Positions 44,637 to 54,418 of a stretch of DNA of 64,000 nt are shown here, piece after piece. The notes under the pieces were generated by a model that did no database searches, was not told the origin of the DNA, and was given only the letters and a program-made list of their open reading frames with translations. The position numbers were made by a program, and so were the translations under genes. Position 1 is the first letter of the stretch; each line of letters starts with the position of its first letter. Source of the stretch: CBDBBY01 sp965205055 (GTDB lineage Bacteria > Pseudomonadota > Alphaproteobacteria > Rhodobacterales > Rhodobacteraceae); the NCBI GenBank assembly GCA_965205055.1, contig OZ242030.1:4030001-4094000 (forward strand), read 5' to 3'.

Positions 44637-44879
44637 TTTGAAACCGCCTGAATATCCAGATTGCGCCGCGCCAGATAATCAATTTTGCCGCTACCGACAA
44701 TCCGAGCGTCGCCGCCGCGCTCAAATCAATCGTTGCGGGCGGGCTATCCGGCCTTCGCGTGTCTGCGCCAACGCCTCTTACGGCACTTGATGGACCGCCG
44801 ATGTCGTTCGTCAGTTGGACTTGGGCATTGAATCTGATGATCGAAAGAGGCATTCACTTTCGTCGGGCGAGTTTCTGGC

Positions 44880-45380
44880 ATGTATATTGGGCAATCCAAG
44901 ATGGAGAAAGCTTCAGATTTGAGAGCGCGCGACTTGATGGCAACTGCACGCGGTTTGATGGAACTTGACCCGCGGCTGCCTACGCAAGCCAACCAACGCC
45001 GTGCGTTAAGCACAGCGTACTACGCAGTATTCCATGCGCTGGCACGCAGCGCCGCCGACCTGCTCATCGGGAGAAAGCGCACCGCGGCTTGGCATCAGGC
45101 GTACCGCGCGCTTGAACACGGACACGCAAAAAGAGCTTGCCAGAACAAGCGTGCAATGGAAGGATTTCCATCTGAAATTCTGGAATTCGCAGGCACGTTC
45201 GTCGTTTTGCAGGACGCGCGGCATCAAGCAGACTATTCGTTGGAGGTCAGCTGCGAAAGGAACGGCACGCTCGCGGCAATCGACAGAGTGGAACAGGCGA
45301 TCGGCCAACTCGAAGGCGCAAATATTGAGCACCGTCGGGACTTCGTCGCTTATACGCTGTTCAAGCGGCGGCTGCCGTAG
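44880..45380 (+). CDS. HEPN-like protein of a two-gene unit
   Basis: 166 residues, all-helical. The signature QRRALSTAYYAVFHALARSAADLL and the later QDARHQADYSLEV match HEPN-fold proteins; the RH pair in the second box is a candidate for the RNase-type residues of the family. ATG 44901 (MEKASDLRARDLM) is an alternative start. The partner gene follows after 10 bp with a strong AGGAGGT. HEPN proteins paired with a small partner are often toxins or stress RNases; here that is inference. Confidence 0.7.
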   Translation: MYIGQSKMEKASDLRARDLMATARGLMELDPRLPTQANQRRALSTAYYAVFHALARSAADLLIGRKRTAAWHQAYRALEHGHAKRACQNKRAMEGFPSEILEFAGTFVVLQDARHQADYSLEVSCERNGTLAAIDRVEQAIGQLEGANIEHRRDFVAYTLFKRRLP

Positions 45381-45390
45381 GAGGTCCGAT

Positions 45391-45711
45391 TTGAATAGGC
45401 AACAAATACGCGAGATCGCCGAAATCGCGTTCAAGACCCAGTTCAGCGACGTCGACTTCGTTCGGGTCGACGTAAAGGAAAGGCTGGATCACGACGAAGA
45501 CCCCGTTGTAGATGTAGGCATCATTTACGACGGAAAGTACGAGCAATTGAATGGTTCCGGGCTCTTGCGCGTGCAATCCGACATTATTTCCAAAGCGTGG
45601 CAAGAAGTGGAAGATGATATTGGCTTTCCCCTCGTACACTTCTTCCCAAAATCCTCCGTAAGGCGGCGCGACAAAGAAACGAAACCGCTCCGCGAACTGC
45701 CTGACGTTTGA
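45391..45711 (+). CDS. Small partner protein of the HEPN-like gene
   Basis: 106 residues from a TTG preceded by AGGAGGT (45379-45385). An acidic alpha/beta protein: IREIAEIAFKTQFSDVDFVRVDV, then DPVVDVGIIYDGKYEQL and a basic Arg/Lys tail. It lacks the GSxxxGxxxSDxD motif of minimal nucleotidyltransferases, so it is not a classic MNT antitoxin. I recognise no family; its position suggests it controls or assists the HEPN protein. Confidence 0.6.
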   Translation: MNRQQIREIAEIAFKTQFSDVDFVRVDVKERLDHDEDPVVDVGIIYDGKYEQLNGSGLLRVQSDIISKAWQEVEDDIGFPLVHFFPKSSVRRRDKETKPLRELPDV

Positions 45712-46241
45712 CCTAAAATTGAGTGGTCCCGCCGCCCCGGCGTCGAGGCGGAGTTGCATCAATGGATGAACTCGGACACGGCGCTGACCGGCGGCGAGTT
45801 CATATCCAAGTAATCAGCAAACTCTGAAAGCCCAATCAGGCATAGAGCCACGCTCGCGACCGTAGCGTCATTACCTGATATTGACGGTGGCGACGGATCA
45901 TTTGCGAAAAGCCGGAAACACGCTAAAGGTCTTTGTCATTGTGGCTACTCGCGCGCTCGGTAGTTTCACGAATGCTTTGCCCAGATCATGTCAACTATGT
46001 GCTGCCCAAACCGAACGATGAATAAAGTTGCAAACTTGCCACCCCATGCCGAGGTTTGTTGGATGACGTCGATGGAGCTTGCTGCTGACGCAAAGTATCG
46101 TCGCGCTCGACAACGCCGCTTCGCTGACACATCGCGGTTCTTGCTCCAGCATTGCAGGCGCATTCTCCGCGCTGGGCGGGCTTGCCTTGGAATCAGTGCA
46201 AGCTTGAAAATCGATCCAGAACGAACGTCTCAATCTCACCC
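45712..46241. other. Gap in the HEPN/AlbA island
   Basis: No gene seen; the short open frames lack start signals and family resemblance. Confidence 0.45.
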
Positions 46242-48221
46242 ATGAGTACAATTCTTGCGATCAACCTTGATGACCTTCTCTATTGCCGCAGTGTAGAGTC
46301 GGAACGGGTGGAGTTCAAAGCATCGTGGGATCCGCAGACGACAGGCCCCCAAGTGCTCAAGACGATCTGTGCGTTCGCCAATGATTACCACAACCTGAAC
46401 GGCGGATACGTTGTCATCGGCGTTGATGAGCAGGAAGGACGGGCGGTCCTGCCGCCTTCCGGATTGCCAACGGAGCAAGTCGAGGCTGCGCAAAAGTGGA
46501 TCCGCGGACACTGCAACCGACTCGACCCTTCCTATTCACCCATTCTGTCGCCAGAAGTCGTGGGAGACCGACAAATCCTGGTGGTTTGGGCGCCGGCGAG
46601 CGAAATGAGGCCGCATCGCGCACCCGAGAATGGTCGTCGATCTGGACAATATTGGGTTCGTCTAGGTTCCGAGACCGTCGACGCTGGACAGCGCGGTGAT
46701 CTGCTTCGCGGCCTTATCCAGCAAACTGCACGGGTTCCTTGGGATGACCGCCGGGCTTTTGATGCACAAGTCGAGGATCTGCGTGAGGCAAGGGTCCGCG
46801 AATTCCTGCACGATAGACGAAGCGGACTTCTCAATGAGCCGGATGCTCGGGAAGTTTATCGGCGCATGCGGATTTCTATGAAGGTCAATGATCACGAGGT
46901 GCCTCGCAACGTGGGTCTCCTGCTGTTTTCAAGTGATCCCACGAAATGGTTCCGGGGAGCAAAAATTGAGGTTGTGCAGTTCGCCGCAGATCGAGCGGGC
47001 GATATACAGGAGGAGAGGACTTTCAGCGGGACTCTTCTGGACCAGCTTCGCGACTGCCTGAATTATCTTGAAAACTTTTCGGCATTCCATCTGCAGAAAC
47101 AGCGGCATCGGAGCCAGATCCGCAGCTGGGTCAGTTATCCGTTGCCAGCGCTGCGCGAAATCCTTGTCAACGCAGTTTATCACAGGAGCTACGACGTAGA
47201 CCAGCCGGAGCCCACTAAAGTCTATCTCTATCCGGACCGCATCGAGGTTATCAGTTATCCCGGGCCGGTTGCGGGAATCGAAGCCCGACACCTGATTCCC
47301 GGTGCGCGAGTTCGGGCGGTGCCTGCCCGCAATCGCCGCATCGGAGAATTCTTGAAGGATCTGGGGCTGGCGGAGGGACGGCTCACCGGTCTGCCGAAAG
47401 TGTTTCAGGCGATGGAAAACAACGGTTCGCCACAACCCCAATTTGAATTCGATGAGCAGCGAACATTTTTCCAAGCTACGTTGCCTGCCCATCCGGAGTT
47501 CGGAGCGCTGTCTGCATTGCGGGATGCGGCGCATTTGCGTGCATTGGGAGAGCCTCAAGAAGCTCTCCGTCGCATTGAGGCCGCGTGGAAGTCCAACCAG
47601 GCTTCGGCGGTCCTCGCCTCCGAGATGGTGCGCGCGTACGCGGAGGTCGACAAGCTTGACCGCGCCGAGGAAGTACTGAGAATTGTCGAGGCGGAAGGGA
47701 CGGAAAACGTCATTTCCCACATTGCGAATACAATGATCGAAGTGCTCGCGGAGGCAGGCGATGAGATTAAAGCGCGACAACTGCTCAAGAAGAGATGGCG
47801 ACGGTCTGCACCGCTCGGCCGGGATGCTATAGACACGGCCATTCTGGCCCGGCGCGTTAAGGAATCCCGCGTCGCGCACCGGTATTTCGAGCGCGCCGGG
47901 GATGCCGTATATGACGATCCTCGGGCGCTGCATGAGTTCGCTCAGACGAAGCTCTGGCTAGCGACCGAAGCGCACCGTCAAAGACAGCGCAATTCGAACC
48001 GGCGGTTTCTCATGGAGGCTCGGGAGTTGCTGGAGCGCGTCATTCAACTCGATACTTCGCCGACCCGCCGCGCATGGGCTTGGCGTGACTTGGCGCGAGC
48101 GCGCAACTGGCTGCGGGCGCCGGTCGGAGACGTCAAAGAAGCCTATAGCCGGGCGATAGAACTGCTGCCGGGCGAGCGAAGGTTTCATAAAGAAATGGAG
48201 AAGACGCTGTCAGCACGATAG
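46242..48221 (+). CDS. AlbA_2 / GHKL-like ATPase with helical-repeat C-terminus
   Basis: 659 residues. The N-terminal AlbA_2 (Schlafen-like) domain (about 1-150) has SERVEFKASWDP, CAFANDY, GGYVVIGVDEQ and GQYWVRLGSETVDAG. The middle has the GHKL-type N-box LREILVNAVYHRSYD and an HTH-like region. Residues ~400-659 are helical with repeat-like units (ALGEPQEALRRIEAAW, LDRAEEVLRIVEAEG), resembling TPRs. AlbA_2 proteins with extra domains occur as regulators and in defence islands. ATG 46242 was chosen by fold; frame extends to 46152. Confidence 0.8.
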   Translation: MSTILAINLDDLLYCRSVESERVEFKASWDPQTTGPQVLKTICAFANDYHNLNGGYVVIGVDEQEGRAVLPPSGLPTEQVEAAQKWIRGHCNRLDPSYSPILSPEVVGDRQILVVWAPASEMRPHRAPENGRRSGQYWVRLGSETVDAGQRGDLLRGLIQQTARVPWDDRRAFDAQVEDLREARVREFLHDRRSGLLNEPDAREVYRRMRISMKVNDHEVPRNVGLLLFSSDPTKWFRGAKIEVVQFAADRAGDIQEERTFSGTLLDQLRDCLNYLENFSAFHLQKQRHRSQIRSWVSYPLPALREILVNAVYHRSYDVDQPEPTKVYLYPDRIEVISYPGPVAGIEARHLIPGARVRAVPARNRRIGEFLKDLGLAEGRLTGLPKVFQAMENNGSPQPQFEFDEQRTFFQATLPAHPEFGALSALRDAAHLRALGEPQEALRRIEAAWKSNQASAVLASEMVRAYAEVDKLDRAEEVLRIVEAEGTENVISHIANTMIEVLAEAGDEIKARQLLKKRWRRSAPLGRDAIDTAILARRVKESRVAHRYFERAGDAVYDDPRALHEFAQTKLWLATEAHRQRQRNSNRRFLMEARELLERVIQLDTSPTRRAWAWRDLARARNWLRAPVGDVKEAYSRAIELLPGERRFHKEMEKTLSAR

Positions 48222-48830
48222 CGGCAGCAACCGACTTTTGGATCCCCAGTTCCTGAATCTGCTTCGCCATGACAGCTGAGCCAATCGCAAAACGGAGATG
48301 AATGTCGGCAATTCATGCCACTGCGCCTGCGGTTCCGTTGGCGACGCGGTTTGAGACGGCGATGTGCGGACCGTTGACAGAGCGGCGCAGCGGTGGGTGA
48401 TTTGCGATTGCCGCAGCCAAGCAGGTCGCTGATCAGGTCCACTCCCGTAGCGGGCTATTTTGCATGCCTATTGACAGCAGAAATTCATGACGGAAAATTT
48501 CTGGAATTTCGATGAATGGACGGGAAACCCGCCGCTGCCGGACTAGTGCGCTGCCGAAGTCGACTTCGGACCAGCAATTCAGTTCTGAATCAACCTTCTG
48601 TCGGACACAGGGAATTTGCGCGCCGCGCGGAGGTCGCGCCGGCAAGGGATTTGACGAATTACAATCCGATAAGCGGAGATCGTTGCTTGGAAACTCATTC
48701 TGGAGTTGATTGAAACACAATCTGCCCCGATCTTGCGCCGACTCGGGTACAGCGCGCTCAAGGCGTGAATGACTGCTCTTCATGATCGTCAAGCGAATTG
48801 GTTCTTCGCATTCCGAACTCGTGGGGAAAA
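48222..48830. other. Gap between AlbA gene and tRNA-Trp
   Basis: No supported gene. I looked for an integrase or for a repeat of the tRNA 3' end and saw neither. Confidence 0.45.
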
Positions 48831-48906
48831 TGGCAGGGGCGGAGGGACTCGAACCCACGACAACCGGTTTTGGAGACCGGTGCTCTACCAACTGAGCTAC
48901 ACCCCT
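48831..48906 (-). tRNA. tRNA-Trp (anticodon CCA)
   Basis: On the minus strand the acceptor AGGGGTG pairs with CGCCCCT, followed by G and an encoded CCA (48833-48831). The D-arm is GCTCAGTTGGTAGAGC, the anticodon loop is CTCCAAA with CCA, and the T-arm contains GTGGGTTCGAGTCCCTC. 76 nt, complete cloverleaf. In many bacteria this gene directly precedes secE; here secE is 12 kb away on the other strand. Confidence 0.95.
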
Positions 48907-48955
48907 GCGGAAGAATTGAATATTATGCCGCCGGATATTTCCGTGCAAGCGGAAT

Positions 48956-49507
48956 TTACGACTCGTCCCCGCTCGGCAGGATCGGGCCGCCGTCCGAACG
49001 AAGCCAGTTTTCGATCACTTGCGCCGATTTCTCGGAAAGCGCCTTGATCTGTTGGTGTTTCGTGCGCGTCAATCCGGAGCCGATTACTGTTTCAGCTGAA
49101 AACGGTTCGGAAATCGGCAGAATATGCGGCGACGGGTCGAGTTTTGTGCCGGAAGCATCATCCCAGACCGATACCCTCAATACCCATGCCGAACTCGGCG
49201 ACGCCACAACCGGAATCCCGCCGGGACTGATGAAGTATCCTTGGATTGCAGCGGTGACGTGGTAGAATTTTCCGCCTGAATACCGTCCCAGTCTCCTCTC
49301 AATGGCTTCCTGCAGCGGCGCCTCCAACTCCTCTGCGGTGACCTCTCGAGATCCCGGCGCGACGCTGGATCCTTTCGCCGCGACAACCGCATGGCCCAGC
49401 TTGAAATCTCCGAACGGCGCCGGATTCGGATCCAATTCGGCTTGATTGGAGCAAGCGAGCAGAAACAATGCAAATGGAAGGGCCGCAATTGCCCGGGTCA
49501 ATCTCAT
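48956..49507 (-). CDS. Putative lipoprotein
   Basis: 183 residues. The signal peptide MRLTRAIAALPFALFLLACS ends in a lipobox (LLAC), so lipidation at Cys19 is expected. The mature part has no motif I recognise, but the pattern 'ELEAPLQEAIERRLGRYSGGKFYHVTAAIQGYFI' is that of envelope proteins of alphaproteobacteria. I chose the ATG at 49507 because it starts the signal peptide; the frame extends ten codons further. Confidence 0.7.
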   Translation of the reverse strand: MRLTRAIAALPFALFLLACSNQAELDPNPAPFGDFKLGHAVVAAKGSSVAPGSREVTAEELEAPLQEAIERRLGRYSGGKFYHVTAAIQGYFISPGGIPVVASPSSAWVLRVSVWDDASGTKLDPSPHILPISEPFSAETVIGSGLTRTKHQQIKALSEKSAQVIENWLRSDGGPILPSGDES

Positions 49508-49609
49508 CTTGCCAATTCCTTCGGTTCGACTCGCCATGAATCAATATCCGGACGGCAACGCAGCGTTGCCGAATTCGGGGGCGGTGATATATCTTGTCTT
49601 TGCTCAGGA

Positions 49610-50989
49610 ATGAAGTCGGAGATGAACCAGAATTCGCCATACTCGCGACCGAAACCGGTTCGCGCCGCACTTGCCAAGACGCCTCTGAGCATTCCGAATA
49701 TCGTTCGGACCGCAAGGCGGAATCTCCTCGAAATCATCCCGGAACTCGCGACTCGACAACCGATGGTATCGGGCCGAACCATCAAGCGCTGGCATATGGT
49801 GATGGACCCCGCCGGCGTGAAACGCATCCTGCGCGAGCGTCCGGAAGCCTACCCGAAATCAGATCACGTGAAAAACATCCTGCGGCCCGGGATAGGCGAG
49901 AGCCTGTTCATCGCCGAGGGAGCGCATTGGCTTTGGCAGCGCCGCGCCGCCGCGCCTGTGTTCGCGAGCCGGAACGTGCGCGAACTTGCTCCGATCATGT
50001 CCGCCGCCGCGAAAAATTCGGTGGATCGAGTGGCGGCGGCCTCCGGCCGGCCGATCGACATGCATGCGGAAATGGTCGCATCGACGTTCGAAGTGATCAG
50101 CAAAGTCACATTTTCGGGAAGCGGCATGATCGACGGCGACGTCGTCCATCGCGCCATCGAGAGCTACATCGACCAGACCGCGCGGGTCTCGTTTCTCGAC
50201 GTTATCGGGGCGCCAAGCTGGATCCCGAGGTTCGGTCGATTGGTGCGGACGGATTCAATTCGAGAAATGAGGGAAGTGGCCGACAAGGCGATCGCTCTGC
50301 GAATGGCCGAGCCTGATTCGGACCGCCTTGATCTATTGAGCCTTCTGGGCAGCGGCGAAGACCCGAAATCAGGACGCAGAATGAACGCGGCCGAACTCCG
50401 CGACAATTTACTTACGTTCATCGTGGCGGGCCACGAAACGACCGCTCTTGCGCTGTCTTGGTCTCTTTATTTGATTGCATTCGATCCTGCTGTTCAGGAG
50501 CAAGCGCGGATTGAAGCGAAAACCGTCCTGAACGGGCGGCTGGCGGGAGCGGCGGATGTGGACGCCCTCGTTTTGACGCGACGCGTGATTGAAGAATCCC
50601 TCAGACTCTATCCGCCAGCCGGGCTGCTCGCTCGCGTCGCGCGCGAACCGGACGAAATCTGGGGCAGAGCCATCCGGCCCGACGACATGATCCTGCTTCC
50701 CATTTACGCGCTTCAAAGAAACGTCTGCCATTGGGACGATCCCGATCAGTTCAACCCCGACCGATTCGCCGAGCCGCGAGCCATGGACAAATTCGCATAC
50801 ATTCCGTTCGGCGGCGGGCCGCGCATATGCATCGGGGCGAACTTCGCCATGATGGAGGCAACGATCGTTCTCGCGTCGCTCATTTCGAGATTCCGGTTTG
50901 TTCCGGTTGCCGGCCGGGAGCCGGAGCCCGTCATGATTCTAACGCTTCGACCGCAGGGCGGAGTTTGGCTGCGCGCCGAACCCGTTTGA
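49610..50989 (+). CDS. Cytochrome P450
   Basis: 459 residues. The I-helix oxygen-binding motif is VAGHETTALALSWSLYL, the K-helix ExxR is EESLRLYPPAG and the haem-binding loop is FGGGPRICIGANFAMME with the axial Cys. No N-terminal membrane anchor, so a soluble bacterial enzyme. The long-chain substrate type is suggested by resemblance to CYP102/CYP4-like sequences, not proven. No ferredoxin partner gene is adjacent. ATG 49622 is an alternative start. Confidence 0.92.
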   Translation: MKSEMNQNSPYSRPKPVRAALAKTPLSIPNIVRTARRNLLEIIPELATRQPMVSGRTIKRWHMVMDPAGVKRILRERPEAYPKSDHVKNILRPGIGESLFIAEGAHWLWQRRAAAPVFASRNVRELAPIMSAAAKNSVDRVAAASGRPIDMHAEMVASTFEVISKVTFSGSGMIDGDVVHRAIESYIDQTARVSFLDVIGAPSWIPRFGRLVRTDSIREMREVADKAIALRMAEPDSDRLDLLSLLGSGEDPKSGRRMNAAELRDNLLTFIVAGHETTALALSWSLYLIAFDPAVQEQARIEAKTVLNGRLAGAADVDALVLTRRVIEESLRLYPPAGLLARVAREPDEIWGRAIRPDDMILLPIYALQRNVCHWDDPDQFNPDRFAEPRAMDKFAYIPFGGGPRICIGANFAMMEATIVLASLISRFRFVPVAGREPEPVMILTLRPQGGVWLRAEPV

Positions 50990-51016
50990 AAAACTCATCG
51001 CGCGCGCAGCAGCATT

Positions 51017-53242
51017 TCAGGTGAATTTGTTCGACCGGGGAAAGCCGCGAGGCGGGGCCCGGCCCGCATTCCCGCGTTTGCCGATCCAATCTTCAATCGG
51101 CTTCTCCGTTCGGGTTCGGCCGGCGGGGTCCATCCATTGCAAACCGTCCTCTTCCTTGAATACTTTGAGATCTGAAAGACCGCCCGTCTTGAATCTCTGC
51201 ATCCGCACGCCCTTGCCGCGAGGCATTTCCGGCAGGTCTTCCACCGAGATGATCAGCAATCTGCGGTTGTCGCCGATCAACGCGACGCGGTCGCCCTCTA
51301 TCGGAACGCAGAACGAAGCCTTGTCCGGATCGCGTACATTCAGCACTTGCTTGCCGTTCTTCGTGCCCGCCAGAACTCCGTCTTCCTCCACGACGAATCC
51401 GTAGCCTTCGGCTGTCGCGACAATCAGCTTCCGGCCGGACCGATACGGAAAGAGAGCGGCGATATCGGCTTCGTTCGGCAGATCGACCATGACTCTGATC
51501 GGCTCGCCCAAACCCCTTCCTCCAGGAAGCGAAGAGACGGGCAGCGTATAAAACCGTCCGTTCGTTCCCAGAAGCAGCAGCTTGTCGGTCGTTTCCGCAT
51601 GGAAAACGAAGCGCCCTTCGTCGCCGTCGCGATATTTGAAATCCTGATCCAGCGGAACGGCGCCCTTCATGACTCGCGTCCAGCCTGTCTTCGAGCATAT
51701 GACCGTCGCAGGTTCGCGTTCAATCAATGTCTCCGGGGCCAGGTCGTCGATTTGCGGCGCTTCGGCGAATTCGGTCCGTCTCGCACCGCCGGAACCCGTG
51801 CGACCGAATTTTTTCTTGACCTCCGTCAAATCGGAACCGATCCGTTTCCACTGAAGTTCTTCATCATTCAACAGATCATCAAGTTCGCCGCGTTCAAAGA
51901 TCAACTCGTCGCGCTCTCTTCTGAGCTCCGCTTCCTCCAGCTTTCGCAGATTGCGCAGCCGCATGTTCAGGATGGCTTCCGCCTGCTCGTCCACCAATTC
52001 GAATTCGGCGATCAGAACTTGCTTCGGATCGTCCTCGAATCTGATGATCTCGATCACGCGATCCAGATTCAGATAGGCGACGATATAGCCCTCGAGCACC
52101 ACGAGCCTCGCATCGATCTTTCCCAGCCGGTGCTTGGACCGCCGCTGCAGGACCTCGCGCCGATGCTTGAGGAACGCCGCCAGCAGCTCCTTGAGCGAGC
52201 AGACTTTCGGCGTCCTGCCGTCGATCAGGGCATTCATGTTCATCGAGAACTTGATCTCCAGATCGGAATTCCTGAACAAGGACTCCATCAGCACTTCGGG
52301 AGCGATGTTTTTTGATTTCGGCTCGATCACGATCCGGACATCGTCGGCCGATTCATCGCGGACATCGCCGACTGCGGGAATCCTTTTAGCTTGGATCATC
52401 GAGGCGATGCGCTCGATCAGTTTGGATTTTTTGACTTGGTACGGGATTTCGGTGACGACGGCCTGCCATTGCGCTCGTCCGAGCTTCTCAACCGACCATT
52501 TCGCCCGAAGCCGTATCGTTCCGCGTCCGGTCCGGTAGGCCGCGAAGATCTGTTCCGGGGGCTCCACGATGACGCCGCCGGTGGGAAAATCCGGTCCCGG
52601 AACGCGCTTCGCCAAACTCTCGTCGCTTGCGCCGGGATGTTTGACGAGATGCAAGCAGGCGTCGCAAAGCTCGCCGACATTGTGCGGGGGGATTTCGGTC
52701 GCCATTCCGACTGCTATTCCGCTCGCGCCGTTGGCGAGCAGGTTCGGGAGGGAGGCCGGCATTACGACCGGCTCCGTCAAAGTGCCGTCGTAATTCGGTC
52801 TGAAATCGACCGCGTCCTCGTCCAGGCCGTTCATCAAAGCTTCGGCGGCCGAGGTCAATCGCGCTTCGGTGTACCGGGCCGCCGCGGCATTGTCGCCGTC
52901 GATGTTGCCGAAGTTCCCTTGGCCGTCGACCAGCGGATATCTGAGGTTGAAATCCTGAGCGAGGCGCACAAGGGCGTCGTATATCGCCTGATCGCCGTGC
53001 GGATGGAAATTGCCCATGACATCGCCGGAGATCTTGGCCGATTTCCGGAACGGTCCGCCGGCGCGGAGCTTCAATTCGCGCATCGCGTAAAGGATGCGCC
53101 TGTGGACAGGCTTCAATCCGTCCCTGGCATCCGGAAGGGCGCGGTCCATGATCGTGGACAGCGCATATTGCAGGTAGCGCTCCTTGATCGCCTCTTGAAG
53201 CGACTCCGTGCCGTCATCTACTGCAAATAAATCTTGTGCCAT
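51017..53242 (-). CDS. parC: DNA topoisomerase IV subunit A
   Basis: 741 residues. The breakage-reunion domain has [20 protein letters not shown] and the catalytic tyrosine Y124 in [10 protein letters not shown]. The quinolone region reads [13 protein letters not shown]: the position equivalent to E. coli Ser80 is Gln85, so intrinsic drug response may differ. The C-terminal beta-propeller repeats are shorter than in GyrA, fitting ParC. It decatenates daughter chromosomes with ParE (the topoisomerase subunit, not the toxin above). Confidence 0.93.
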   Translation of the reverse strand: MAQDLFAVDDGTESLQEAIKERYLQYALSTIMDRALPDARDGLKPVHRRILYAMRELKLRAGGPFRKSAKISGDVMGNFHPHGDQAIYDALVRLAQDFNLRYPLVDGQGNFGNIDGDNAAAARYTEARLTSAAEALMNGLDEDAVDFRPNYDGTLTEPVVMPASLPNLLANGASGIAVGMATEIPPHNVGELCDACLHLVKHPGASDESLAKRVPGPDFPTGGVIVEPPEQIFAAYRTGRGTIRLRAKWSVEKLGRAQWQAVVTEIPYQVKKSKLIERIASMIQAKRIPAVGDVRDESADDVRIVIEPKSKNIAPEVLMESLFRNSDLEIKFSMNMNALIDGRTPKVCSLKELLAAFLKHRREVLQRRSKHRLGKIDARLVVLEGYIVAYLNLDRVIEIIRFEDDPKQVLIAEFELVDEQAEAILNMRLRNLRKLEEAELRRERDELIFERGELDDLLNDEELQWKRIGSDLTEVKKKFGRTGSGGARRTEFAEAPQIDDLAPETLIEREPATVICSKTGWTRVMKGAVPLDQDFKYRDGDEGRFVFHAETTDKLLLLGTNGRFYTLPVSSLPGGRGLGEPIRVMVDLPNEADIAALFPYRSGRKLIVATAEGYGFVVEEDGVLAGTKNGKQVLNVRDPDKASFCVPIEGDRVALIGDNRRLLIISVEDLPEMPRGKGVRMQRFKTGGLSDLKVFKEEDGLQWMDPAGRTRTEKPIEDWIGKRGNAGRAPPRGFPRSNKFT

Positions 53243-53912
53243 GCCTTCGGCTTATAACACGCGATGGTGAAATTCCACTTAAGATGAATATGCTTCCGGC
53301 AGTCGCTTTCGGGCCGTTGTTGAGCCGCCAGCGGCATGATTGCGAGGATGGAATGCCGGACAGGCCATGCGAAAGCTTCGGCCGAAGCCTGTTCCACTTT
53401 TCGCATTCAGGAGTCGCGGCCAAGAGTTGCGACAATTGCTGATTTGAACAAAATCATTGCTGGTAAGTCCAAAAAAACAACGACATTCCAGGCATCGGCT
53501 GACTGCCGGCCTGCCGACTGCATGTGTGATTCGGCATGCGAAAGCGCCCCTGATGTTTTTGTTCAGCTAAGGGGCGTTCGGTCCGGTTTCGTCCGAAGAT
53601 CAGGTTCCGCAAATCCGAGGTGGATGCGATTTTGCGGGAATGTTTCTTGTTCCTCGGCATCCGAAGTCGAGTCCGGACCGGCAAAATTGCCCGACTTGGT
53701 CTTCACATGCGTCCTTGCTCGACCGATGAACGTCCCGGCAAGCGGCGGGAGCAGAATCGGATCGATGAACGACGCGCAAAGCTTTCTGTTCTGGAATAAT
53801 TCACTGCTTCGCCTGATTTCGATGCTTGCCATATCATTTGCACTGCGCGACGAGCATCAAGCCCGGAATTCGCCTGAAGCTAGAGCAGATGTTCCTGATT
53901 CATCCGAAATCC
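53243..53912. other. Gap upstream of parC
   Basis: No supported gene. The 5' side should hold the parC promoter but I see no convincing boxes. Confidence 0.4.
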
Positions 53913-54418
53913 AATGCACCGCAATATGGTCCGACCGGATTCCGACAGTGCGATTGACGGTCGGCCCTGCCGCCGCAGTAAGGCACCGGGGCGCGCTTGG
54001 ACGAAGCCGGTCCGTTCATGGAGGAAAGCGCCGACGCATTGATGCGACTGTTTTCTCATGCGTCGCAAAACGGTCACGACCAAACTGCGGAGAGCCGCAA
54101 AACGGTCTTGACCAGATTACGATTGTGCGCAAAACGGTCTTGACCAGATTACGATTGTGCGCAAAACGGTCTTGACCAGATTACGATTGCACGCAATATG
54201 GTCGCGACCAGTTTACGACAGTGCGATTGACGGTCGGCCTTGCCGCCGCAGTGAGGCACCGGGGCGCGCTTGGACGGAGCCGGTCCGTTGATGGAGGAAA
54301 GCGTCGGCGCATTGATGCGACTGTTTTCTCATGCGTCGCAAAACGGTCTTGACCAATTTACGGATGGCCACATAATGGTCTTTGCTAGATTGCGAAAGAA
54401 CGAACAATGGTCAACAAC
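53913..54418 (+). repeat. Phased 32-bp repeats within a 273-bp tandem duplication
   Basis: GGTC cores occur at 53928, 53959, then 54072, 54104, 54136, 54168, 54200, 54232, then 54345, 54377, 54409. Within groups the step is 32 bp (once 31), and both gaps between groups are 113 bp. Most cores form the inverted pair GGTCnnGACC in a unit beginning AAAACGGTCTTGACCAG. Positions 53928, 53959, 54072, 54104 and 54136 recur 272-273 bp later, so a larger tandem duplication underlies the array. The last unit includes the start codon of the next gene. There are no unique spacers, so it is not a CRISPR. Confidence 0.8.

Noticed and set aside
44880..45711. Classic MNT-HEPN toxin-antitoxin pair
   Set aside because: The partner lacks the nucleotidyltransferase GSxxxGxxxSDxD motif and follows rather than precedes the HEPN gene.
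48222..48830. Integrase or att repeat next to tRNA-Trp
   Set aside because: No integrase frame and no second copy of the tRNA 3' end seen in the window.
54065..54240. Possible CRISPR array
   Set aside because: Units are contiguous 32-bp repeats without unique spacers and no cas gene is present.
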